A model generated the notes under the pieces. The model was not told where the DNA came from. It worked only from the letters and a program-made list of their open reading frames with translations, and did not search any database. This document shows positions 25,437 to 32,398 of a stretch of 32,398 nucleotides of DNA, piece after piece. The position numbers were made by a program, and so were the translations under genes. Every line of letters starts with the position of its first letter. Positions within the stretch are counted from its first letter, which is position 1. Origin of the DNA: Saprospiraceae bacterium (GTDB lineage Bacteria; Bacteroidota; Bacteroidia; Chitinophagales; Saprospiraceae); assembly GCA_030728245.1 (NCBI GenBank), contig JANQZX010000050.1, positions 1-32,398 of the forward strand, read 5' to 3'.

Positions 25437-25890
25437 AATATTTATTTACTAACGTGTTGGAACTAATTTTCGCCCATTTTTCGACTTCTAACTTATTTTC
25501 TATGAGGTTGAACTAAGAGACTTCCCTTTTAGCGTGAAATTTAGCATAATAATCACCTCTGTGGGGTTTTGACTCAATAATCTTTTGTGAAAGAAAAGAA
25601 TTATTCAATCTCTAATTTTTTTTGGACAAGTCATTTCATCACACATGGCATACACACGCCATCTTTTTACTAATTTTTAAAGAATCTAGTATTTTTTTAG
25701 ACAGCCTCTTTGTTGAAAAAAAAAAGATATTGATACCTTTTAAATCATTGGGAAGAAAAAATTAGCAGATAAATAATTTTGCTAAATGTAGTTCTGATTA
25801 ATGCATATTTCTTAATAAAATGGTGGGCAATGATATTTTTATCAAAATCATTTACCTACCAGCTTTTTATTAACTCCGAAAGATTAACTC
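25437..25890. other. 454-bp AT-rich non-coding gap after aroA
   Basis: No plausible gene is seen. It holds a weak hairpin (25576-25586 with 25594-25605, one bulge) some distance before a T8 run, a short ATGGC/GCCAT inverted repeat (25645-25662), a promoter-like pair (TTG at 25748 and TAATTTTG at 25774-25781), and a TGATA-TTTT-TATCA hairpin (25831-25844) below the ompA-like stop. CTAATTTT recurs three times, which low complexity could explain. Confidence 0.5.
25748..25781 (+). promoter_or_regulatory. Orphan promoter-like element (TTG-N23-TAATTTTG)
   Basis: TAATTTTG (25774-25781) fits TAnnTTTG and a TTG (25748-25750) lies 23 nt before it, near the upper end of Bacteroidota spacing. It points right, where no plus-strand gene follows. 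A transcript would soon run antisense to the OmpA-family gene. Chance occurrence in this AT-rich gap is quite possible. Confidence 0.25.
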
Positions 25891-27087
25891 TTAATTGTCG
25901 TTGAATGAAATGATTTTTAGCTCAACCCTTTGATTTTTTCTTCTGCCCTCCACTGTTTCATTAGATGCTAAAGGAGATTTCTTACCGTACCCTTTGTAAG
26001 TAAGCCTGGAACGACTTATACTTTTGCTAACTAAATAGTCAACCACTGCTTTTGCTCTGTCCGTTGATATTTTAATACAATATTCATCCGTACATAACCC
26101 ATTTGAATGACCTCCAACTTCAATAGAAATATCAGGATTCTCCTTCATAAAATCTACAAGATCATTTAAAAACTGATAGGACTCCTTGGTAAAAATGGAT
26201 TTATCCATTTCAAAAAATATCTTATCAATCCGCAAGGTCTGCCCCTTCTTTAAATCTGTTCTTTTAAGATTACTAATGGATGCATTTTCAATAATATCTT
26301 TTGGAGCTGTTGTTACAGGAGGGCTTGGTGAAGATTCCTTAGGTTTCACTACATTGGAATCTTTGGTATCTACTCTAATTGTTTCAGCCTTAACCACAAC
26401 CATTTCTTGTTTCTTTTCAGCTTGAGCAAGATTATCCTGAACAGAATTCTCCTTACAAATGCTAACTTTAATATCAGAGAAATTATCCACTAATAAATTT
26501 CCATTATATGGGACAAGGGTAGGCGTTTTGTAGTAAGCTTCAAGAATTATAAAAGTATAATTTTTGGAAGGTTCCAATTTAAAATTATAATCTTGCCATC
26601 GTGTGTTCGCGATCAATGGAGATTCTGCTAATAATTCTTTTCTTTCACAAAAAGAATTTCCACCATAAATGCGAAGTTTAGCAGGAGTGGTATAGTTTGC
26701 TGTTTGATCGGACAATCGACTTATGGACACATACAATTCCGAACGACACAGCGCGATGGAAAAAGAATAGCATTTTCCTTTTTCCAGCGGTTTTGATAAT
26801 TCCTGCCCCACTGATTCCCAGGTATCATTATCTCTAACCACTAAACCAAGATAGGTATTACCATTTGAAGCAGGCTTTGTCACGCTAAAAATACCGCTGG
26901 GTTGAATATCCGGAGCTGATTCCCCTTTAAATCCACAATCTGACCAGGCTCGAGGTGCTTTAGAGTGCCTGGGCATATCCTCAAAGGAAGGATTAATAAG
27001 TTGAATGACATCGGCTGATTCCTGGCTCATCAAACCTAATGGCACAAATAATAAGCAGAGGTAATTAAACACCAATAATTTACTCAT
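25891..27087 (-). CDS. OmpA-family outer-membrane/peptidoglycan-binding protein with N-terminal secreted domain
   Basis: 398 residues from the ATG at 27087, preferred over one 20 codons upstream because it gives a proper signal peptide (hydrophobic residues 3-18, then MSQES). Residues about 20-200 form a beta-rich domain starting NPSFEDMP with ASNGNTYLGLVVRDND and DNFSDI, like carbohydrate-binding or jelly-roll modules. A Pro/Lys/Ser linker follows, then an OmpA C domain (about 280-398): FFEMDKSIFTKES, GHSNG, ISTDRAKAVVDYL with the Asp/Arg of diaminopimelate binding, and GRRKNQRVEL. It should tether the outer membrane to peptidoglycan. It starts 62 bp after the gcdH-like stop, and may be cotranscribed. 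Confidence 0.88.
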   Translation of the reverse strand: MSKLLVFNYLCLLFVPLGLMSQESADVIQLINPSFEDMPRHSKAPRAWSDCGFKGESAPDIQPSGIFSVTKPASNGNTYLGLVVRDNDTWESVGQELSKPLEKGKCYSFSIALCRSELYVSISRLSDQTANYTTPAKLRIYGGNSFCERKELLAESPLIANTRWQDYNFKLEPSKNYTFIILEAYYKTPTLVPYNGNLLVDNFSDIKVSICKENSVQDNLAQAEKKQEMVVVKAETIRVDTKDSNVVKPKESSPSPPVTTAPKDIIENASISNLKRTDLKKGQTLRIDKIFFEMDKSIFTKESYQFLNDLVDFMKENPDISIEVGGHSNGLCTDEYCIKISTDRAKAVVDYLVSKSISRSRLTYKGYGKKSPLASNETVEGRRKNQRVELKIISFNDN

Positions 27088-27149
27088 TTCCTGAAATTTC
27101 AAATTAGAATGATAAGCATAAAGAGAATAAAACGAAGAAGCTGACATAA

Positions 27150-28373
27150 TTATTGGAAAGCATTGATTCCTGTGATATCCATGCCTGTTATTAGCAAATG
27201 AATATCGTGTGTTCCCTCATAAGTAATGACAGATTCCAGATTCATAATATGACGCATAATAGAATATTCCGAAGTAATACCCATTCCACCGTGTATTTGC
27301 CTGGCTTCCCTGGCAATTTCAATAGCCATATTAACATTATTTCTCTTAGCCATTGAAATCTGGGCAGGTGAGGCCTCCCCTTTATTCGCAAGTGTTCCCA
27401 ACCTCCAGGCTAATAATTGCGCTTTTGTGATTTCGGTAATCATTTCTGCCAATTTCTTTTGAGTAAGTTGAAAACCTCCTATAGGTCTTCCAAATTGTTC
27501 TCTTTCTATACTATACCGCAAGGCTGAATCATAACAATCTAAAGCGGCTCCAATAGCACCCCATGCGATACCATACCTTGCTTTTGACAAACATGAAAGG
27601 GGACCTTTTAATCCTTGAATATTGGGCAAAATATTAGCTTTAGGAACCCTTACATTTTCAAATACTAATTCACCGGTAATGGAAGCTCTAAGCGACCATT
27701 TCCCCTTTATCTCAGGGGCTGAAAAACCAGGCATTCCCTTTTCTACAATAATACCCTTTATTATTCCCTTTTCATCTTTTGCCCAAACTACAGCGATATC
27801 TGCAAGAGGTGAATTAGTAATCCACATCTTAGACCCATTTAGTATCACATCATCGCCATCTTCAACCATTTTAGTCAACATACCTGAAGGATTTGATCCA
27901 TGATCTGGTTCGGTTAATCCAAAACAACCTATTAAATCGCCGGAACCCAATCCTGGCAAATATTTTCTTCTTTGCTCCTCCGACCCAAATTTATAAATTG
28001 GGTACATTACTAAAGAACCCTGAACAGAGGCCATGGAACGAATACCAGAATCTCCTCGCTCGAGCTCCTGCATTATTAACCCGTAGGATATTTCATCCAT
28101 ACCTCCACCACCATATTCTGAAGGAATAGTAGGGCCAAAAGCACCTACATTGGCCAAACCTTTGAATAGATGTACGGGACATTTGGCAGCCTGGGCGTAA
28201 CCTTCAATGATTGGACTCACCTCCTTTTTCACCCAATCTCTGACAGCGTCCCTAGCCATCTTATGTTCTTCATCTAATAAATCGTCTATCTTATAATAAT
28301 CATGTCCACCAAAGTGATCCACTTTATTTGATATAAAAAGATCTTTTTCTATGTCTGCAGTTGAAGAATTCAT
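27150..28373 (-). CDS. gcdH: Acyl-CoA dehydrogenase, glutaryl-CoA dehydrogenase-like
   Basis: 407 residues. The family order is visible: an N-terminal helical part (ARDAVRDWVKKEVSP), a middle beta domain with FGLTEPDHGSNPSGM and WITNSPLADIAVVW, and a C-terminal helical domain with REQFGRPIGGFQLTQ, QIHGGMGI and catalytic Glu386 in TYEGTHDIH. The ARYGIAWGAIGAA stretch, the NSPxAD segment and the C-terminal TGxxA/ITGINAF point to glutaryl-CoA dehydrogenase, which makes crotonyl-CoA with FAD during lysine or tryptophan breakdown. No other gene of that route is present. A candidate promoter (28392-28399) and a palindrome (28432-28445) precede it. Confidence 0.9.
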   Translation of the reverse strand: MNSSTADIEKDLFISNKVDHFGGHDYYKIDDLLDEEHKMARDAVRDWVKKEVSPIIEGYAQAAKCPVHLFKGLANVGAFGPTIPSEYGGGGMDEISYGLIMQELERGDSGIRSMASVQGSLVMYPIYKFGSEEQRRKYLPGLGSGDLIGCFGLTEPDHGSNPSGMLTKMVEDGDDVILNGSKMWITNSPLADIAVVWAKDEKGIIKGIIVEKGMPGFSAPEIKGKWSLRASITGELVFENVRVPKANILPNIQGLKGPLSCLSKARYGIAWGAIGAALDCYDSALRYSIEREQFGRPIGGFQLTQKKLAEMITEITKAQLLAWRLGTLANKGEASPAQISMAKRNNVNMAIEIAREARQIHGGMGITSEYSIMRHIMNLESVITYEGTHDIHLLITGMDITGINAFQ

Positions 28374-28391
28374 TTGTAATTAATTAGACGC

Positions 28392-28399
28392 CAAAGTTA
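28392..28399 (-). promoter_or_regulatory. Candidate -7 box (TAACTTTG) of the gcdH-like gene
   Basis: On the minus strand, 28399-28392 reads TAACTTTG, an exact match to TAnnTTTG, 18 nt before the ATG. The expected -33 zone (around 28421-28428) reads TGTTTAAG, not a good TTG. A short leader of this kind is common in Bacteroidota. Confidence 0.5.
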
Positions 28400-28431
28400 A
28401 AACTTACTTTCCTAAAATACTTAAACATTAT

Positions 28432-28445
28432 ACGATTATAATCGT
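28432..28445. promoter_or_regulatory. Perfect 14-bp palindrome upstream of gcdH (possible operator)
   Basis: ACGATTATAATCGT is its own reverse complement. It lies 58 bp upstream of the gcdH-like ATG, just upstream of the expected -33 region, and 11 bp after the stop of the acetyltransferase gene. The stem is too short and has no T run to be a convincing terminator, so a binding site for a dimeric regulator is the better reading. Confidence 0.4.
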
Positions 28446-28456
28446 TCAAAGTCACC

Positions 28457-29026
28457 TTATTTAGAATTATTTATCCAGTCCCAAATGACTATATGCCACT
28501 TAACGCCTTCGTATTCCAGTGTATCTATTATTTTAAAGCCACATTTTTCGTGCGCGCGAATGGATCTCGGATTAGCCTCTGAAATATCGGTAACACAATA
28601 ATCATATTGATTTATCAAACTCTCTTTAAATAAATTATACATTTTTGGTACCAAACCCTGTCCTCTAAATGGTTTAGCAACACAAAGCTGTCCAACAAGA
28701 ACCACTTTTGCTTCCCCTAACTTTTCCCCATAATAATTCATGTCAGCCAGAGCATCAAACAAACTATCTAATAAAGAGTGTTGACCATAAAGCTTTTTAT
28801 CCGTAACCATAGCGTAACCGACCACCCTATTTTCATGAAGTGCAATGATGGAAGGTTGTATCTCGTTCATCCTTCTTAGCAAATCAATGGAATAGGAAGC
28901 TGTCACAAAGCCTTCGTTAACACTTTCTTCCTTTGAAATATTCGCCAGATTGTTTTCCACTTCGAGGGCTTTTATTCCCTCTATTTCCCAGTCCTCTGTT
29001 ACTCTCTTTATTAGTACTTTCTCCAT
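28457..29026 (-). CDS. GNAT family N-acetyltransferase
   Basis: 189 residues. The acetyl-CoA loop is seen as LCVAKPFRGQGLVPKMY (R/Q-x-x-G-x-G type pattern with RGQGLV), preceded by a beta-strand with the V-V-G-Y-A-M strand and followed by the ANPRSIRAHEKCGFKII motif typical of the C-terminal half of GNAT proteins. The fold transfers an acetyl group to an amine; the substrate cannot be told. It is upstream of the gcdH-like gene with an 83-bp gap holding a palindrome and promoter-like box, and divergent from folB. The N-terminal residues 1-50 are acidic and not family-specific. Confidence 0.88.
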   Translation of the reverse strand: MEKVLIKRVTEDWEIEGIKALEVENNLANISKEESVNEGFVTASYSIDLLRRMNEIQPSIIALHENRVVGYAMVTDKKLYGQHSLLDSLFDALADMNYYGEKLGEAKVVLVGQLCVAKPFRGQGLVPKMYNLFKESLINQYDYCVTDISEANPRSIRAHEKCGFKIIDTLEYEGVKWHIVIWDWINNSK

Positions 29027-29066
29027 TTTTGTTTTTTGTTGAAAAATACAATTAAATTAAAAAAAT

Positions 29067-29074
29067 TATATTTA
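29067..29074 (+). promoter_or_regulatory. Weak -7-like box (TATATTTA) before folB
   Basis: TATATTTA differs from TAnnTTTG only in the last base and lies 11 nt before the folB ATG, so the leader would be very short. The region is AT-rich, so this is tentative. Confidence 0.2.
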
Positions 29075-29085
29075 CAATAAAAAGT

Positions 29086-29436
29086 ATGATTATTGCACTG
29101 GAAGGTATGCATTTTTGGGCAAAAATTGGTTATTACGAAGAGGAACAAATTATTGGAAATGAAATTCATGTCGATGTATATGTTGATACTAAAGACATTG
29201 CTTTAGATGGTAATGATGATCTGGGCAGCACCTTAAATTATGAGACGATTTATCATCTTTGCCGATTGGAGATGAAAAAACCAGTGAAACTTTTAGAAAC
29301 TGCGGCCATTAATATTCACCGACGTATACACTTTCAATATCAGAATAAAGGTATTGAAGTGAAAGTTCGCGTTTCAAAAATTTCCCCTCCTTTGAAGGGA
29401 CCCGTAGATCGTGCCTTCATCGAAATAAGTGGCTAA
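29086..29436 (+). CDS. folB: Dihydroneopterin aldolase
   Basis: 116 residues, normal length. It starts IALEGMHFWAKIGYYEEEQIIGN, with the family's G-hydrophobic-EEE/ER pattern, has LNYETIYHL (Tyr52), Glu71 in LLETAAINI for pterin binding, and Lys98 in VRVSKISPPL, the probable catalytic lysine. It converts 7,8-dihydroneopterin to 6-hydroxymethyl-dihydropterin in folate synthesis and forms an octamer. It is monocistronic here, with its stop only 8 bp from the stop of the convergent M36 protease gene. Confidence 0.93.
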   Translation: MIIALEGMHFWAKIGYYEEEQIIGNEIHVDVYVDTKDIALDGNDDLGSTLNYETIYHLCRLEMKKPVKLLETAAINIHRRIHFQYQNKGIEVKVRVSKISPPLKGPVDRAFIEISG

Positions 29437-29444
29437 AAATCATT

Positions 29445-32398
29445 TTACAATTTCACCCAGCGAATGACCTTTTTAACATTTTCCGACTTTATTTCAATAA
29501 AATAAACCCCCGGTATTAAATTTCCTGTTGATAAAGCAATTTGTTGACTGTCTCCGGGATAATCCCATTTTGTTTCTTGCATAATTTGTCCTGAAATCTG
29601 GGTGAAAGTACAATAAACCAAGCCAGGTCTATCGCCTTTAATATTCAAAAATATTTCATCCGTCCCTGGATTAGGATGAGCGCTTACATCAAATGAGGAC
29701 TCTTCCACGGTAGCTAAAGAAGTTTGAACACCTGTTTGAACCAGTGCACCCCCTAAAATAGCTGTTCCACAGGCAGTTGCACCATCAGAAGCCGTTGCAC
29801 ATACCGTTCCATCTATCCAATTTGCATCCATAAACTGAATATCATCGAGCTTCCAGCCTTCATAAACTTGTGGTTCCTCAGTACCCTCAACTGATTGAAC
29901 AAAACGCCAGCGCAGATTTAATTTTTCATTTTTAAATGGGGTGAGCATAACCACTGTAGATTGAAATTGATCAGATTCTCCCCAGAATGCCCTTGTTGTA
30001 AAACCAACGGTTCTTGGATTTAAGCGCCCGTCATAACCCTTCCTTACAAACAAAGAATCTGGCATAGGCACCCACGTTGTACCCTCATTTATTGAGTACT
30101 CCAAAAATCCACCATCCTTTCCCGGATCTATATCGTATTGGTGATAAAATGTTAGCGTTGGATTTGTTGTACCCTGAATAATGGGTTGGTTTTTTAATCT
30201 AAGTTTAGCATCTGTAGCATCCTTACCATTTGCAATAGCCCAGCTAAACTGACCGCTTACCGCATTACCTGTCTTTAATGTCCATAAGTCCTTACTACCT
30301 GTGGTAGCCTCAGTCAACCAATTTACTTCGCCCCCCTCTAATTCATCTAAAAATAATCTTTTTGAAAACCTGGCGTTATTCGTTGTCATTTTATAAAAAA
30401 CGACTAACGATTCATTTGTATTTAGGTCAGATGTAGAAAAATTTAGAACATCACCCTGTAAAATAACACTTCTTCCACCTTGAAGACTACCGGCAATATA
30501 GGTACAACCCTGAGGGATAAAATCTTTAAATTTAAGATTATTTGCCGCTTTCAACTGATGATTGACCAAAGTTATTTTAACCGTAACTGTATCTCCTGGC
30601 TGAACTAATTTAGGCGAAATTTCCTTTTCAATTTTCATTGTTTTAAGACAACTTGGGAGCGGATCAAAACTTTGAGTATTATCATTTCTATTGGTTGAGG
30701 ATCCTTGTTTAGCACCATGGCCAAGTCCCCTTCTGGCAAAAACCTCCCATAATAAACATTCATTTTCACCTTTATTATTGATGATATCAGCGGCAAAAAT
30801 AGCATCCCGACCATCTAAAAAGCCAGGATTGCAATTTTGCAACTTCATTCCATCCATAACCAGCTGAATAGCCTTATTATTTCCCCCTTTTCCATTTACA
30901 ATATCGGGGTCAAAGCCATATTTATCTGCCATTTTCCAATATAAATCCCAAAGCGTTGAGGCCCAAACTTCTCCTAATGGATGAGGTGCCGTTGTGCCAA
31001 TAACGTCGTCATAGGTTTGATTATTTATTGAAAAATCAGTCGAGTAGGTTTGTCTTCTAATTCCTTTTTCATTATTATCGGAATAATCACCGATGGGAAT
31101 CCCCTTTTTTCCATTATCACCTGGTTTAGTTGCCGTTACCAATGTAAAAAAATCACTCCATCCTTCCCCCATTTGTTCATCATTATTCAGGCAACTGGTA
31201 TAAGATGGACCACCAGTCAATCTGTTAGAAATACCATGACCGTATTCATGAGCCACGATGCCATTATCAAAATTAGCATCTCTAATGACAATATCATTGG
31301 CATTTGCTTGTAAAGTAGCCCTAACAGTTTGTCCTAATCTCAAAGCATTTTTTATTGCATTACCACTTGAAGAGGGTAACATCACCACGGGAATCTTTGG
31401 CAATGGTGCTGTACCATCACTACCCATTGTTATAATATCATTAGACGTATTAACCACCAGAACAGCGAGTGCTCCAGCTTCTTCCGCTTTAATTACCTTT
31501 TCTTTAAACTTACAGGTACCTCGATCAACAACCAATATTTTTCCTCTGATAGCCGCAGCATTAGTCAATGTTCCACAGGCCAATGCAGATGAAACAGAGT
31601 CCTGCGCAACAATTAAAATACCAGAGATAGGATTACTACTAATGATGGGGCCGAAAGTAGCCAGACCAACATTGTAGGTGGCAGCTAAATTCGCTGGCGC
31701 GTTCACTGTAAACACTTTACCTTCACCAGGCATCCACAAATACATTTGCATCCTTCCACTGGCTCCATCAGGCGGTGTGGAAAAATTGGCATTGTTAAAT
31801 CCACTGGCATCCTGACCTTCTGCTTTGACAGCATCTCCTGCTTTACCAGATTTTCCGTACAGATTTTGCTGAAAATTCCCAGCTTCCTCATTGAAACCAT
31901 ACCTATACGTAAAATCATGCATAAAATTATTCATGTAAAATAACTGGGTCACCGCAGCTTCCTGATAATTGTCAGGCGTTTTTGTGATATCGAATGGAAA
32001 ATCAAAAACAAGACCAGAGCCCCCTTCAATGGTCTTTTCGTCGGGACTATTGTCAGCATCTCTATCTAAGTAAGCATGAACATTGTTACCTCTCGTTATC
32101 GTATATTCTGCCCCAGTTATTCCGTTGGTATCATGCCATCCAAAAGGGGAAGCAATCATATCTGAGGGATCATTCAGCAATAAACGCTGCCCTTCTAAAG
32201 GGGAAGACAAATAATGAGGAAACACTCTGTAACTACCTTTATTTAGTAAGCTAAAAATTTGATAATCAACCGTATTTTCTTTGTTATTTGTTACAGGCAA
32301 CTTTGTATTATGCTCCTCATGATTACAATAAAGAGTATAATTCTCTTTCAACAGTACCTTTCCGGTCTGAGCATCTATTTTATACACCCAGTAATCTG
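29445..32398 (-). CDS. Secreted M36 (fungalysin) metalloprotease with PA insert and T9SS sorting domain (5' truncated)
   Basis: The frame stays open to the window edge (DYW-VYKIDAQTGKVL), so the N-terminus is missing and the GTG at 32387 is internal; numbers below count from that GTG. The end of an FTP/PepSY-type propeptide is followed by the fungalysin core, interrupted by a protease-associated domain (about 240-370, with VDRGTCKFKEK). Zinc motif HEYGH (380-384) and GEGWSDFF give the metal ligands and catalytic Glu. After about 570 come a DUF11-like domain (GDTVTVKITLVNH), a jelly-roll region, and a C-terminal T9SS type A domain (HPNPGTDE, ending VIRWVKL). It is exported and probably cell-surface anchored, degrading external protein. 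Confidence 0.93.
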   Translation of the reverse strand, partial: DYWVYKIDAQTGKVLLKENYTLYCNHEEHNTKLPVTNNKENTVDYQIFSLLNKGSYRVFPHYLSSPLEGQRLLLNDPSDMIASPFGWHDTNGITGAEYTITRGNNVHAYLDRDADNSPDEKTIEGGSGLVFDFPFDITKTPDNYQEAAVTQLFYMNNFMHDFTYRYGFNEEAGNFQQNLYGKSGKAGDAVKAEGQDASGFNNANFSTPPDGASGRMQMYLWMPGEGKVFTVNAPANLAATYNVGLATFGPIISSNPISGILIVAQDSVSSALACGTLTNAAAIRGKILVVDRGTCKFKEKVIKAEEAGALAVLVVNTSNDIITMGSDGTAPLPKIPVVMLPSSSGNAIKNALRLGQTVRATLQANANDIVIRDANFDNGIVAHEYGHGISNRLTGGPSYTSCLNNDEQMGEGWSDFFTLVTATKPGDNGKKGIPIGDYSDNNEKGIRRQTYSTDFSINNQTYDDVIGTTAPHPLGEVWASTLWDLYWKMADKYGFDPDIVNGKGGNNKAIQLVMDGMKLQNCNPGFLDGRDAIFAADIINNKGENECLLWEVFARRGLGHGAKQGSSTNRNDNTQSFDPLPSCLKTMKIEKEISPKLVQPGDTVTVKITLVNHQLKAANNLKFKDFIPQGCTYIAGSLQGGRSVILQGDVLNFSTSDLNTNESLVVFYKMTTNNARFSKRLFLDELEGGEVNWLTEATTGSKDLWTLKTGNAVSGQFSWAIANGKDATDAKLRLKNQPIIQGTTNPTLTFYHQYDIDPGKDGGFLEYSINEGTTWVPMPDSLFVRKGYDGRLNPRTVGFTTRAFWGESDQFQSTVVMLTPFKNEKLNLRWRFVQSVEGTEEPQVYEGWKLDDIQFMDANWIDGTVCATASDGATACGTAILGGALVQTGVQTSLATVEESSFDVSAHPNPGTDEIFLNIKGDRPGLVYCTFTQISGQIMQETKWDYPGDSQQIALSTGNLIPGVYFIEIKSENVKKVIRWVKL

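Noticed and set aside
25576-25605. Hairpin resembling a terminator after aroA
   Set aside because: The stem is bulged and AT-only in large part, and the T run begins 7-10 nt after it and 140 nt after the aroA stop, so the evidence is too weak.
31258-31677. 139-codon open frame on the plus strand inside the M36 protease gene
   Set aside because: It lies opposite the PA domain of the protease, and its residue composition is that of a reverse-frame shadow.
1-32398. CRISPR array, tRNA, rRNA or insertion sequence in the window
   Set aside because: No spaced identical repeats, cloverleaf signatures, rRNA-like stretches or transposase genes were found on reading both strands.

Overview
The window looks like a chromosomal, mostly housekeeping segment of an AT-rich member of the Bacteroidota, perhaps near the Saprospiria. 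The pointers are a secreted M36 protease ending in a type IX secretion (T9SS) sorting domain, lipoproteins and OmpA-like envelope proteins of Bacteroidota style, candidate promoter boxes of the TAnnTTTG type, a Bacteroidota-type SAM-hydrolase-like protein, and almost no purine-rich ribosome binding sites. The phylum is well supported; the class is a guess. No rRNA, tRNA, insertion sequence, CRISPR array or prophage was seen.

Layout. 1-1843 (+): the 3' part of a YitT-family membrane protein and a secreted L,D-transpeptidase-like protein, closed by a probable terminator. 2082-2879 (+): coaX, whose 3' end overlaps a convergent gene. 2862-5902 (-): a likely three-gene unit of EamA transporter, M48 lipoprotein protease and a small secreted coiled-coil protein. 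6052-7416 (+): a single trpB2-type gene with a strong hairpin terminator, followed by a 367-bp gap with a 9-bp tandem repeat. 7784-11137 (-): ftsK and a sterol desaturase/fatty acid hydroxylase family protein. 11275-12030 (+): a LexA/CI-like S24 repressor divergent from ftsK. 12181-14328: cvpA (-), a small secreted orphan (+) and a serA-like dehydrogenase (+). 14369-22625 (-): a long co-directional run of SAM-hydrolase-like gene, aroB, class A PBP, HEAT-cyclophilin lipoprotein, gcvT and a GbsR-type regulator. 22706-25436 (+): phoH, osmC and aroA with ATGA stop/start overlaps. 25437-25890: a 454-bp AT-rich gap. 25891-29026 (-): OmpA-family protein, glutaryl-CoA-dehydrogenase-like gene and GNAT acetyltransferase. 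29086-29436 (+): folB. 29445-32398 (-): the M36 protease, cut by the window end.

The genes cover cofactor synthesis (coaX, folB), amino acids and shikimate (aroA, aroB, serA, trpB2, gcvT), cell wall and division (PBP, ftsK, L,D-transpeptidase, OmpA) and stress or repair (S24 repressor, OsmC, PhoH). I do not see a dedicated undescribed multi-gene system. The best leads are: the orphan S24 repressor with an intact self-cleavage geometry and repeats in its divergent promoter region; a SAM-hydrolase-family protein that has lost its catalytic triad; a HEAT-cyclophilin fusion lipoprotein; a perfect 14-bp palindrome next to the gcdH-like promoter; and the 9-bp tandem repeat after trpB2.
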